A stretch of DNA of 64,000 nt. Origin: Pedobacter nutrimenti (GTDB lineage Bacteria; Bacteroidota; Bacteroidia; Sphingobacteriales; Sphingobacteriaceae). Below, piece after piece: positions 17,508 to 26,235 of this stretch. The position numbers and the translations under genes are program-made. The DNA lies in the NCBI RefSeq assembly GCF_003208655.1, contig NZ_QKLU01000007.1, positions 248,001-312,000 of the forward strand. Reading direction: 5' to 3'. Under the pieces are notes generated by a model. It was not told the origin of the DNA, searched no databases, and saw only the letters and a list, made by a program, of their open reading frames with translations. Positions within the stretch are counted from its first letter, which is position 1; the number at the start of each line of letters is the position of its first letter.

Positions 17508-18971
17508 TTGGAAGGCAACCACTTATTTCCCGTTTTTATCAAATTGAATACGATCCATACGCTGCTTATTGGTGCAGGGCCCATTGGGCTGGAAAAATTG
17601 AATGCCCTGTTGAGCAATAGCCCTGATGCCCGGGTGACCGTTGTGGCAACGCAGGTTTTGGAGGAAGTGAAACTGCTGGCGCTGGGTTTTCCAAATGTCC
17701 AGGTGCTGGAAAGGGCTTTTGACCCTCAGGATCTGAAAACGGCAGGCCTGGTCATTGCCGCGACCAATAACCAGGCACTGAATGAACAGGTCCGTCAGGC
17801 GGCAAGTGCTCAAAAAATCCTGGTCAATTTTGCAGATAAACCCGCGCTTTGTGATTTCTATTTGGGCTCCGTCGTAAAAAAGGGAGACCTTAAAATTGCG
17901 ATTTCCACCAATGGAAAATCACCGACGATCGCCAAAAGGTTAAAAGAGACTTTAAATGCCGGTTTACCGGATGAATTAAACATAACCCTACAACAAATGC
18001 AGGAACTAAGAAATAAACTGGAAGGTGATTTTACTTCAAAAGTAAAGAAACTCAATAAGGTCACTTCGGTACTGATGGAAGACCAGAAACAAAGCGCGTC
18101 CAGATTGAGTTTAAAATGGTTGGTCTGGACTACGATTGTATTGTCGATTGCTGTAGTTGTTGCAGTTTTTTGGCATAAAGAGCCTGCCTTTCAGTCTTTT
18201 CTGGTCAATTTGAACCCCGTGTTCTATTGGTTTTTGCTGGGTGGTTTTGTTTTTGCCATGATAGACGGTGCCATTGGAATGTCTTATGGGGTAACCTCCA
18301 CTTCCTTTTCCCTGGCCATGGGTATTCCGCCGGCCTCAGCAAGTATGGCTGTGCATTTGTCGGAGATACTCAGCAATGGAATTGCGGGCTGGATGCATTA
18401 CCGGATGGGCAATGTGAACTGGAAGTTGTTTAAACTTCTCATCATTCCAGGGATTCTGGGTGCGGTAACAGGAGCTTATCTTTTGTCTTCGCTGGAACAT
18501 TATAGCCAGTACACCAAGCCGCTGGTTTCTTTGTATACACTGATTCTGGGTGGGGTGATCCTGTCCAAAGCCTATAACGTAAACCGCCGAAGGACAAATG
18601 GTAAAATCAAAAAGATCTCTTTACTTGGTCTCTTTGGTGGTTTTATAGACGCAGTAGGCGGTGGAGGCTGGGGTTCTATTGTTTTGTCCAGTTTAATCGC
18701 AGGCGGAAGAAATGCCAGGTTCTCTTTGGGAACGGTAAAAATTACCCGGTTTTTTATTGCATCCATGAGTTCGCTGACTTTTATAACCATGCTGAACGGG
18801 GCACATTGGGAAGCCGTTGCCGGACTGGTGATCGGCAGTGCACTGGCAGCCCCGATTGCAGCAAGGGTTTCCAATAAAATATCCGTTAAAACCATTATGG
18901 TGGCCGTAGGCATTATTGTGATCCTGGTGAGCCTCAGGAGTATCCTAAGCTTTATTTTAAAAATGATTTAA
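17508..18971 (+). CDS. Fusion: precorrin-2 dehydrogenase/ferrochelatase-like domain with a TSUP (TauE/SafE) transporter
   Basis: A 487-residue protein. I start at TTG 17508 because no ATG precedes the Rossmann motif LIGAGPIGLEKLNALL (residues 20-35); an ATT/TTG choice nearby cannot be settled. Residues 1 to about 190 match the Met8/CysG-A type domain (NLIVAATNNQALNEQVR, KPALCDFYLGSVV, ISTNGKSPTIAKRLKE), which makes sirohydrochlorin from precorrin-2 and inserts iron. Residues about 200-487 are membrane segments of the TSUP family (GAIGMSYGVTSTSFSL, DAVGGGGWGSIVLSSL), which move sulfite, sulfate or sulfonates. A single polypeptide would join siroheme synthesis to sulfur transport. No separate sulfate permease is in the operon. 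Confidence 0.85.
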   Translation: MEGNHLFPVFIKLNTIHTLLIGAGPIGLEKLNALLSNSPDARVTVVATQVLEEVKLLALGFPNVQVLERAFDPQDLKTAGLVIAATNNQALNEQVRQAASAQKILVNFADKPALCDFYLGSVVKKGDLKIAISTNGKSPTIAKRLKETLNAGLPDELNITLQQMQELRNKLEGDFTSKVKKLNKVTSVLMEDQKQSASRLSLKWLVWTTIVLSIAVVVAVFWHKEPAFQSFLVNLNPVFYWFLLGGFVFAMIDGAIGMSYGVTSTSFSLAMGIPPASASMAVHLSEILSNGIAGWMHYRMGNVNWKLFKLLIIPGILGAVTGAYLLSSLEHYSQYTKPLVSLYTLILGGVILSKAYNVNRRRTNGKIKKISLLGLFGGFIDAVGGGGWGSIVLSSLIAGGRNARFSLGTVKITRFFIASMSSLTFITMLNGAHWEAVAGLVIGSALAAPIAARVSNKISVKTIMVAVGIIVILVSLRSILSFILKMI

Positions 18972-19022
18972 TCTTTCCTAAAGAAAGAAAAATACCATAA
19001 AGAACTGAATAATAAGATCAAC

Positions 19023-19727
19023 ATGGAACGCGATTTAACAGCTACAGCAGCAGCCATAAAAGACAAGGACCCTTTGGAAGCCCTTCGTTTTTTTGCCCTA
19101 AGCCATCCCGGACAGGTTACTTTTTCGACCAGTTTTGGCTGGGAAGATCAGGTGATCACAGACCTGATTTTTAGAAATAAGTTGCCAATAGAAGTATTTA
19201 CATTGGAAACAGGCCGTTTATTTCTGGAAACCTATTATGTCTGGAACCGTACGCTGGAAATTTATCAGCAGCCAATCCGGGCCTATTTTCCGCAGACAGC
19301 TGCCTTGCAGGATATGGTGGACAGCAAAGGGCCGAGCAGTTTTTATGAATCTGTTGAAAACCGTAAAGAATGTTGTCACATCAGAAAAATAGAGCCCCTG
19401 GGCCGTGCCCTGAAAGATAAAAAGATCTGGATTACAGGCATCCGTGCGGAGCAATCCCCAAACCGCCAGGATATGTCAAATATAGAATGGGACCCTTCCC
19501 ATCAGCTGCTCAAGTTTCATCCTTTGTTCAACTGGAGTTTGGAAGCGGTAAAAGCTTATGTGAAAAAGAACAATATTGTGTACAACCCTTTGCACGACAA
19601 AGGCTTCCCAAGTATTGGCTGTGCCCCCTGTACACGGGCTGTAAGCGATGGAGTAGATTTCAGGGCCGGGCGCTGGTGGTGGGAAGATCAGTCAAAAAAA
19701 GAATGTGGCTTACATGTCACTTCATAA
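19023..19727 (+). CDS. cysH: Adenylyl-sulfate (APS) reductase type CysH
   Basis: A 234-residue enzyme reducing activated sulfate to sulfite. FSTSFGWEDQVITDL is the nucleotide-binding loop, and the C-terminal KKECGLH carries the catalytic Cys. The paired motifs NRKECCHIRK and GCAPCTR supply cluster cysteines typical of the 4Fe-4S APS-reductase branch; PAPS-type enzymes lack them. No APS kinase (cysC) gene or fusion is present here, which fits reduction directly from APS. The gene is followed after 13 bp by cysD. Confidence 0.93.
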   Translation: MERDLTATAAAIKDKDPLEALRFFALSHPGQVTFSTSFGWEDQVITDLIFRNKLPIEVFTLETGRLFLETYYVWNRTLEIYQQPIRAYFPQTAALQDMVDSKGPSSFYESVENRKECCHIRKIEPLGRALKDKKIWITGIRAEQSPNRQDMSNIEWDPSHQLLKFHPLFNWSLEAVKAYVKKNNIVYNPLHDKGFPSIGCAPCTRAVSDGVDFRAGRWWWEDQSKKECGLHVTS

Positions 19728-19740
19728 GATTTTAAACAAA

Positions 19741-20646
19741 ATGAGTAAGGTTAATTTAGATTATTTAGACGAGTTAGAAGCAGAAGCCATTCATATTTTA
19801 CGTGAAGTGGCCGGACAGTTCGAAAAACCTGCGCTGCTGTTTTCGGGTGGCAAAGACTCGATCACACTTGTCAGACTGGCAGAAAAGGCCTTTCGCCCCG
19901 GAAAATTTCCTTTTCCTCTGGTTCATATTGATACCGGGCATAATTTTCAGGAAACGATTACTTTCCGGGACCAGATGATAGAAAGGATTGGCGAAAAGTT
20001 GATCGTAGGTTATGTGCAGGATTCTATTGATGAGGGAAAAGTGATCGAACAAAAAGGAAAAAATGCCAGTCGAAATGCCCTGCAAACGGTAACATTACTG
20101 GATACGATCGCTAAACACGGTTTTGATGCCTGTATCGGCGGGGCCAGAAGAGATGAAGAAAAGGCGAGGGCCAAAGAAAGAATTTTTTCGGTAAGGGATG
20201 AATTTGGTCAGTGGGACCCCAAACGCCAGCGTCCCGAACTCTGGAACATTTACAACGGAAAAATCCATAAAGGCGAAAATGTACGTGTTTTCCCCATTAG
20301 CAACTGGACAGAACTGGATGTTTGGAATTACATTAAAAGAGAAAAAATGGAATTGCCTTCTATTTATTTTGCACACGAGCGGGATTGTATCACCAGAAAC
20401 GGACAATTGATGGCTGCCTCCCCATTTTTAAATATGGATCAGGAAGATGTTGTGGAACGAAGGCAAGTGCGTTTCCGTACGGTGGGTGACATGAGCTGCA
20501 CGGCGGCTATTGCGTCTGGGGCAACCGAACTGGACGATATTATTGAAGAGATCAGTGCATCAAAAATTAGTGAACGCGGGGCAAGAATGGACGATAAGGT
20601 TTCTGAAGCCGCCATGGAAGACCGCAAGAAAGGAGGGTATTTTTAA
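19741..20646 (+). CDS. cysD: Sulfate adenylyltransferase subunit 2
   Basis: A 301-residue PP-loop ATP pyrophosphatase-type subunit that makes APS from sulfate and ATP. The PP-loop is LFSGGKDSITLVRLAEKAF near residues 35-50, with VHIDTGHNFQETITFRD and CIGGARRDEEKARAKER following. I start at the ATG at 19741, just past the cysH stop at 19727; an upstream in-frame start at 19705 would extend into cysH. The stop overlaps the cysN start by one base (TAATG), indicating translational coupling. Confidence 0.95.
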   Translation: MSKVNLDYLDELEAEAIHILREVAGQFEKPALLFSGGKDSITLVRLAEKAFRPGKFPFPLVHIDTGHNFQETITFRDQMIERIGEKLIVGYVQDSIDEGKVIEQKGKNASRNALQTVTLLDTIAKHGFDACIGGARRDEEKARAKERIFSVRDEFGQWDPKRQRPELWNIYNGKIHKGENVRVFPISNWTELDVWNYIKREKMELPSIYFAHERDCITRNGQLMAASPFLNMDQEDVVERRQVRFRTVGDMSCTAAIASGATELDDIIEEISASKISERGARMDDKVSEAAMEDRKKGGYF

Positions 20647-21896
20647 TGAACCTATTGAAATTTTTTACAGCCGGAAGTGTTGATGATGGTAAAAGTACCC
20701 TGATTGGCAGGTTGTTGTATGATACAGATTCTATTCTGGCAGACCAGCTGGAGGCCTTACAGCAAAGCAACCGCAAAAATGATGACGGAAGTATTGACCT
20801 GGCCATTTTGACCGATGGTTTAAGGGCAGAAAGAGAGCAAGGCATTACCATTGATGTGGCTTACAAATATTTCCAGACCAGTAAAAGGAAATTCATTATT
20901 GCCGATACCCCAGGCCATATTCAATACACCAGGAACATGGTGACTGGTGCATCAACAGCGAAACTGGCCATTATTTTAATTGATGCCAGGAACGGGGTGG
21001 TTGAACAGACCATCAGGCATTCTTATCTGGTTTCCCTATTGGGTATTGAGCATGTGGTGGTATGTTTGAATAAAATGGATATGGTGGGTTACAGTGAAAC
21101 CGTATTCGATGCCATTACGGAAAAATATAAAAGCCTTGCAGCCCGGCTGGATTTAAAGGAGGTTACCTTTATTCCTGTCAGTGCTTTAAAGGGAGATAAC
21201 GTGGTTAATGAATCGCAAAATATGGATTGGTATTCCGGCGTTAGCCTGCTTCATTTTTTAGAAAGTGTGGATGCAGAGGATCGTCTGCCTTATAATCTGG
21301 CACGCATGCCGGTACAGTGGGTCATCCGGCCACAGACCCAGGAACTTCATGATTACAGGGGCTATGCAGGAAGAATATTGAGTGGTTCTTTTCAGGTCAA
21401 TGACCAGATCACCGTATTGCCATCAGGAAACAGTTCGGTACTGGAAAGGATCGAAATTTTTGAGCAACAAACCTTGCAGGCCCATGCTGGTCAGAGTGTG
21501 ACCCTCCATTTAAAAGACAATATTGACATCAGCCGCGGCGATGTCCTGGTGAATTCTGCTCATTTACCGCAGCGTTCCCAGTTAATTGAGGCCGACCTTT
21601 GCTGGATGGATGCCCGTCCTTTGGATGAAAGCATCACTTACCTGATCCAGCACAACAGTAAGGTCAGCAAATGTAAAATCAGGGAAATCATATATAAAGT
21701 GGACATCAATACCCTTGAAAAACAGGAAGCCTATGATTTTAAGCTGAACGATATTGGCCGGGTCGTCCTGAAAACTGCCGATGAGCTTGCTTTTGACCTT
21801 TATGCTGAAAATAAAGCAAACGGGGCGGCCATACTGATCGACAGCCGGACCAATTTGACCGTGGCGGCGCTGATGTTCCGTAAAGCAGTGGATTGA
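20646..21896 (+). CDS. cysN: Sulfate adenylyltransferase subunit 1 (GTPase)
   Basis: A 416-residue EF-Tu-like GTPase that drives APS formation with CysD. G motifs: GSVDDGKST near residue 10, DTPGH, and LNKMD; switch region REQGITIDVAYKYF. The length matches CysN alone, with no C-terminal APS kinase domain as in NodQ/CysNC fusions. Last gene of the operon. No obvious terminator follows; the stretch after it holds the repeat at 21937-22013. Confidence 0.95.
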   Translation: MNLLKFFTAGSVDDGKSTLIGRLLYDTDSILADQLEALQQSNRKNDDGSIDLAILTDGLRAEREQGITIDVAYKYFQTSKRKFIIADTPGHIQYTRNMVTGASTAKLAIILIDARNGVVEQTIRHSYLVSLLGIEHVVVCLNKMDMVGYSETVFDAITEKYKSLAARLDLKEVTFIPVSALKGDNVVNESQNMDWYSGVSLLHFLESVDAEDRLPYNLARMPVQWVIRPQTQELHDYRGYAGRILSGSFQVNDQITVLPSGNSSVLERIEIFEQQTLQAHAGQSVTLHLKDNIDISRGDVLVNSAHLPQRSQLIEADLCWMDARPLDESITYLIQHNSKVSKCKIREIIYKVDINTLEKQEAYDFKLNDIGRVVLKTADELAFDLYAENKANGAAILIDSRTNLTVAALMFRKAVD

Positions 21897-21936
21897 GGTT
21901 CAAAAAACTGCTGCGTGATTTAAAGACAAATAGTGG

Positions 21937-22013
21937 ATGAGTCCGGTATGAGTCCGGTATAAATCCGTTATGGGGCCGGATATTTATTAAAAAAACCGGA
22001 CCTATAACGGACT
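21937..22013. repeat. Tandem 11-bp units with an inverted arm (hairpin-forming repeat)
   Basis: Four head-to-tail 11-bp units start at 21937 (ATGAGTCCGGT twice, then ATAAATCCGTT and ATGGGGCCGGA). An inverted copy of the last two follows at 21996-22013. The resulting stem (21962-21979 with 21996-22013) pairs at 16 of 18 positions counting one G-U, with a 16-nt A/T loop. No T-run follows, so it is not a standard terminator. The 284-bp gap before glgA shows nothing else clear. Confidence 0.6.
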
Positions 22014-22180
22014 AAAAATGTTTTCCTGCCGGAAACATAGATAAGGCCGATCCGGTATCTTGGTGGGAATTGATTTTCTGTGAATTGCTGCTGACAATTT
22101 TACTGAATTATTTTTTTGCTAAATATTTGCTTTACGTATTCTAATCCCTAATTTGACTTTGTTTTTGAAAGCATCAGATT

Positions 22181-23587
22181 ATGGAAATTATACATGTGAG
22201 TGCCGAGTGTTATCCTGTGGCCAAAGTTGGCGGTTTGGGAGATGTAGTTGGTGCTTTACCAAAATACCAGCAGAAACTTGGACATTTTGCCAAGGTCGTT
22301 ATGCCAGCCTACCAAAGCCCTTTTATGCAGGGAAACGAATTTGAAGTGGTATACGATGGCTGGGGCAAACTGGGCTTCCGGGATTTTACGGTCCGTATTT
22401 TCCGGGAAAAAACCAATAAGCTGGGCTTTGACCTCTTTCTGGTCCATATTGCCGGTTTAACAGACCGGCCGCAAGTGTACGGATATGAAGACGATACCGA
22501 AAGGTTTCTTGCTTTCCAGATTGCTGTACTGGACTGGATGGAGCAATGGGAACACCAACCCAATGTAGTCCATTGTCATGACCACCATACCGGTATGATT
22601 CCTTTTATGATGGCTTATTGTCCGCGTTTCAGGAGATTAAGCCATGTGCCAACCGTACTCACCATTCATAATGCCCAGTACCAGGGACAATTTGGCTGGG
22701 ACAAACTACATTATCTGCCTCCTTTTGATACTTGGAAATCCGGTCTTCTGGATTGGCGGGGGGCGATTAATCCCCTTGCAGCTGCGATAAAATGCGCCTG
22801 GAGGGTCAGTACCGTCTCGCCAAGTTACCTCGAGGAGATCAGCCATCAGGCTGGCGGATTGGAAAGTCTCTTTGCACAGGAAAGGGGGAAATCGACGGGT
22901 ATCCTTAATGGAATAGACAATGAAGTCTGGAATCCGGCAAAGGATCCCATGTTGGAACAGAATTTTACAGTAAAAACTTCAGAAAATGGAAAAAAAGTAA
23001 ACAAACAGGCTTTATGTGCTGTTTTTGGTTTAGATCCGTCGAAACCATTGTTTACTTTTATAGGGAGGTTAGTTGGGGAAAAGGGGGCAGATTTGCTGCC
23101 GGATATTTTTTATAATGCGTTAAATCAGTTCCAGGGGGAAATCAGTGTGCTTGTACTGGGGTCCGGAGATCCTCATGTAGAAGGACGTTTAACGCACCTT
23201 AAAAATCTGTTTCCTCATCATTACAATGCTTACATCGGTTATAATGAACAATTGTCCCACCAGATTTATGCAGGGGCCGACTTTCTGCTGATGCCTTCCA
23301 GGGTTGAACCCTGTGGACTGAACCAGATGTATGCCCTGCGTTATGGCACGGTTCCGGTTGTGCGCCGGATCGGTGGTTTGAAAGATACGGTAACGGATAT
23401 TGGTGACGGTGGATTTGGCATTTGTCATGACCAGACCAGCATCTGGGATGTAGGGCATGCCATAGGAAGGGCTTACGACCTTTACCAGCAAGAAAAAAGG
23501 CTAAAGGAGATCCGTAAGTTCATGATGCAGCTGGACCATTCCTGGGATAGGGCGGCCCAGCAATATATTGACTTATACCAAATATAA
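22181..23587 (+). CDS. glgA: Glycogen synthase (ADP-glucose type, GT5)
   Basis: A 468-residue glucosyltransferase that extends alpha-1,4-glucan from ADP-glucose. The N-terminal MEIIHVSAECYPVAKVGGLGDV has the KVGGLGDV motif that binds ADP-glucose. HCHDHHTGMIPFMM and the C-terminal GADFLLMPSRVEPCGLNQMYAL are conserved. Starts at ATG 22181. Upstream of glgC by 12 bp, so the two form a small glycogen operon. Confidence 0.95.
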   Translation: MEIIHVSAECYPVAKVGGLGDVVGALPKYQQKLGHFAKVVMPAYQSPFMQGNEFEVVYDGWGKLGFRDFTVRIFREKTNKLGFDLFLVHIAGLTDRPQVYGYEDDTERFLAFQIAVLDWMEQWEHQPNVVHCHDHHTGMIPFMMAYCPRFRRLSHVPTVLTIHNAQYQGQFGWDKLHYLPPFDTWKSGLLDWRGAINPLAAAIKCAWRVSTVSPSYLEEISHQAGGLESLFAQERGKSTGILNGIDNEVWNPAKDPMLEQNFTVKTSENGKKVNKQALCAVFGLDPSKPLFTFIGRLVGEKGADLLPDIFYNALNQFQGEISVLVLGSGDPHVEGRLTHLKNLFPHHYNAYIGYNEQLSHQIYAGADFLLMPSRVEPCGLNQMYALRYGTVPVVRRIGGLKDTVTDIGDGGFGICHDQTSIWDVGHAIGRAYDLYQQEKRLKEIRKFMMQLDHSWDRAAQQYIDLYQI

Positions 23588-23599
23588 AATTGAATACAT

Positions 23600-24871
23600 A
23601 TGACCGAAAAAGTATTGGGTGTTATCCTTGGCGGTGGCCAGGGATCCAGGTTATCACCGCTTACACAGACCCGTTCCAAGCCAGCGGTACCCATTGCAGG
23701 TAAGTACCGCCTGGTGGATATTCCCATTTCTAATTGTCTGAATTCGGGCATACACCGGATGTTTGTACTGACACAGTTCAACTCCGCTTCTTTAAATAAA
23801 CACATTAAGAACACCTATCATTTCAGTCATTTCAGTGATGCTTTTGTGGACATCCTGGCGGCCGAACAAACTCCGGACAACCCCACCTGGTTCCAGGGGA
23901 CTGCAGATGCGGTACGCCAAACCATGCACCACCTGCTGAACCATGAATTTGAGTATGTACTGATCCTTTCGGGCGACCAGTTGTATCAAATGGACTTTAA
24001 TGAAATGCTGGAAGAGCACATCCGTAATGAGGCACAGATTTCCCTGGCAACCATTCCGGTGACCGCAAAAGATGCTACGGATTTTGGCATTCTGAAAGCG
24101 AATGATGAAAATGTGATTACTTCTTTTATAGAGAAACCTGCTGCAGAGTTACTTAAAGACTGGTCTTCGGATACCGGGGAAGCCATGCAGGCCGAGGGGC
24201 GTAATTTTCTGGCTTCCATGGGGATTTACATTTTCAATAAGGATCTGCTAATCAGTATTTTTGCAGAGAATGCAGATGAAAAGGATTTTGGTAAAGAAAT
24301 TATTCCAAGGGTAATTGAAACCTATAAAGTACTGAGTTTCCAATATGAAGGTTACTGGACAGATATCGGTAACATTTCTTCCTTTTTTGAGGCGAACCTT
24401 GGACTGACAGATGACATTCCAAAATTTAACCTGTTTGACAGCAACCACAGTATTTTTACCCGACCAAGGATGCTGCCTCCTTCCAAAATATTGGGAACCA
24501 CCCTCGATAAAACCGTCATTGCAGAAGGTTGTATTCTGCAGGCTGATGACATCCGGCATACCGTTATTGGCATCCGTTCAAGAATAGGGAAGGGTACAAG
24601 AGTCGAAAATGCCTACATCATGGGCAGTGACATGTATCAGACCCTGGAAGAGATCCAACAGGAAACCGATTTGGGTAACCCATTGATTGGTATCGGGGAG
24701 CGATGTGTGATTTCGAATGCCATTTTAGATAAGAATTGTAAAATCGGGAATGATGTACACATTCAGGGAGGACCGCACCTGGCCAATGGAGATTTTAGTA
24801 CTTATGCCGTTAAAGACGGAATTGTGGTCGTGAAAAAAGGGGCCACCATTCCCGACGGGACCAGAATATAA
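23600..24871 (+). CDS. glgC: Glucose-1-phosphate adenylyltransferase
   Basis: A 423-residue enzyme making ADP-glucose. N-terminal GVILGGGQGSRLSPLTQTR is the nucleotidyltransferase signature, followed by SKPAVPIAGKYRLVDIPISN. C-terminal left-handed beta-helix repeats (hexapeptide-like) include NCKIGNDVHIQGG. It ends with TAA at 24869-24871, immediately abutting the stop of the convergent histidine kinase gene, with no space for a terminator between. Confidence 0.95.
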   Translation: MTEKVLGVILGGGQGSRLSPLTQTRSKPAVPIAGKYRLVDIPISNCLNSGIHRMFVLTQFNSASLNKHIKNTYHFSHFSDAFVDILAAEQTPDNPTWFQGTADAVRQTMHHLLNHEFEYVLILSGDQLYQMDFNEMLEEHIRNEAQISLATIPVTAKDATDFGILKANDENVITSFIEKPAAELLKDWSSDTGEAMQAEGRNFLASMGIYIFNKDLLISIFAENADEKDFGKEIIPRVIETYKVLSFQYEGYWTDIGNISSFFEANLGLTDDIPKFNLFDSNHSIFTRPRMLPPSKILGTTLDKTVIAEGCILQADDIRHTVIGIRSRIGKGTRVENAYIMGSDMYQTLEEIQQETDLGNPLIGIGERCVISNAILDKNCKIGNDVHIQGGPHLANGDFSTYAVKDGIVVVKKGATIPDGTRI

Positions 24872-26230
24872 TTATTGGTAACGGAACACCAGGGAAAAAG
24901 TTGTTCTTTCAAATGGAACAGAGTTCACCTCTAAACTTCCCCTGTGCATTTTCATAATGTTTCGGGTAATGGTCAGTCCAATACCCGAACCATTTTTTCT
25001 GGTGGTGAAAAAAGGAACAAATATTTTATCAATCATTTCGGGGTCGACGCCCTTGCCATTATCCGAAATATCCAGGAAAAGTTTATTCTGTTCCAGCCTG
25101 TAATTAATTTCAATGACCGGATGTTCCATGTCCTCAACGGCATAAATGCTATTGGTCACCAGATTGATCAGGGCTTGTTCAATGAGTTTAAGGTCTAGTT
25201 TTAAGGTGATTTTTGAAGAAGTTTGTTCGATTTTTAGCTGAATGTTTTTTCCGCTGGCAAAAGGTTGCATGAGCACTTTGATCTGTTGCAAAATTTCACC
25301 TATGGTATGGGTTTCCATAACCGGGGTTGGGAGTTCTGCAATCAGGCGATAATCCTTTACAAAGTCCAGCAAGCCTTCTGATCTTCTTTTTATAGTTCTT
25401 AAGGCGGGTTTAAGGTCCTCCAGGTCTTCTGCACCCAACATCGTTTTATCTGCCACCATGCTGTTTACCGTATCAGATAAAGAGCTGATGGGGGTAATGG
25501 AATTTAAAATTTCATGGGAAATGACCCCAATTAACCTGTTCCAGGCTTCTGCTTCTTTCTGCTCGATCTCATCTTTAATGTTCTGAAAAGAGACGATCAG
25601 GTAATCGGTATGGTAAAGGTTCAGGGGAATCACCTCTGTAGAGAGCTGGATCAGTTTGTCCTGAATTTTAAGTTCAATGAATTTTTTACCCCCTTCTTTT
25701 ATTGCGGAAATTTCCCTGGTAAAATAGGGTGTGTGTGTTTTTAGCCTGTGCCAGTATTTATAAGCCGGCACCTGGAGCAGGCCACTGGCTGCCATATTGA
25801 AAAAAACGATTTCAGACTGCTCGGTGTCAATTTCCTTTCCTTTAAGAACAATGACCCCAACGGGGACTTGTTCTAAAATGGTTTTAATGAGCTGGAACAT
25901 GGAGTCTTTTTCCAATTGCATGCTTTTATGCATTTGTATAATGTCATTAAAAGATTCATACAGTTCGGGAAAGCTTCCCCGGGTTACTTTGTTTTTAAAA
26001 TTGATGGTACTGTCCTGGGTTTTCACTGCAAGGATAAACCTGCGGATGTCTTCCCTCATTTCATTAATATATAGGTATAATGAAATTATAGCTGCAATAA
26101 AGATGACAGCGATGCCGGAAATGGTAAACCAAAGTTCGGTATTGCGGATCAGGTATAGCAGAAGAAAAGCCAGGACATTAATAAAAATTAACCTGATCAG
26201 GAGCTGGAAGGTGAAATTTTTATAGAACAT
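24872..26230 (-). CDS. Membrane sensor histidine kinase (NtrY-like)
   Basis: A 452-residue kinase starting at ATG 26230 (the codon before, 26233, is TTG). Two N-terminal membrane segments (about 8-28 and 36-56), then a cytoplasmic PAS-like region, then the phospho-acceptor H239 in VISHEILNSITPI, then an ATPase domain with DNGKGVDPEMIDKIFVPFFTTR and GSGIGLTITRNIM. Five bases after the stop of the response regulator, in the same operon, so it is its likely partner. The short periplasmic loop suggests it senses the membrane or a small ligand. Confidence 0.9.
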   Translation of the reverse strand: MFYKNFTFQLLIRLIFINVLAFLLLYLIRNTELWFTISGIAVIFIAAIISLYLYINEMREDIRRFILAVKTQDSTINFKNKVTRGSFPELYESFNDIIQMHKSMQLEKDSMFQLIKTILEQVPVGVIVLKGKEIDTEQSEIVFFNMAASGLLQVPAYKYWHRLKTHTPYFTREISAIKEGGKKFIELKIQDKLIQLSTEVIPLNLYHTDYLIVSFQNIKDEIEQKEAEAWNRLIGVISHEILNSITPISSLSDTVNSMVADKTMLGAEDLEDLKPALRTIKRRSEGLLDFVKDYRLIAELPTPVMETHTIGEILQQIKVLMQPFASGKNIQLKIEQTSSKITLKLDLKLIEQALINLVTNSIYAVEDMEHPVIEINYRLEQNKLFLDISDNGKGVDPEMIDKIFVPFFTTRKNGSGIGLTITRNIMKMHRGSLEVNSVPFERTTFSLVFRYQ

Positions 26231-26235
26231 CAAAA

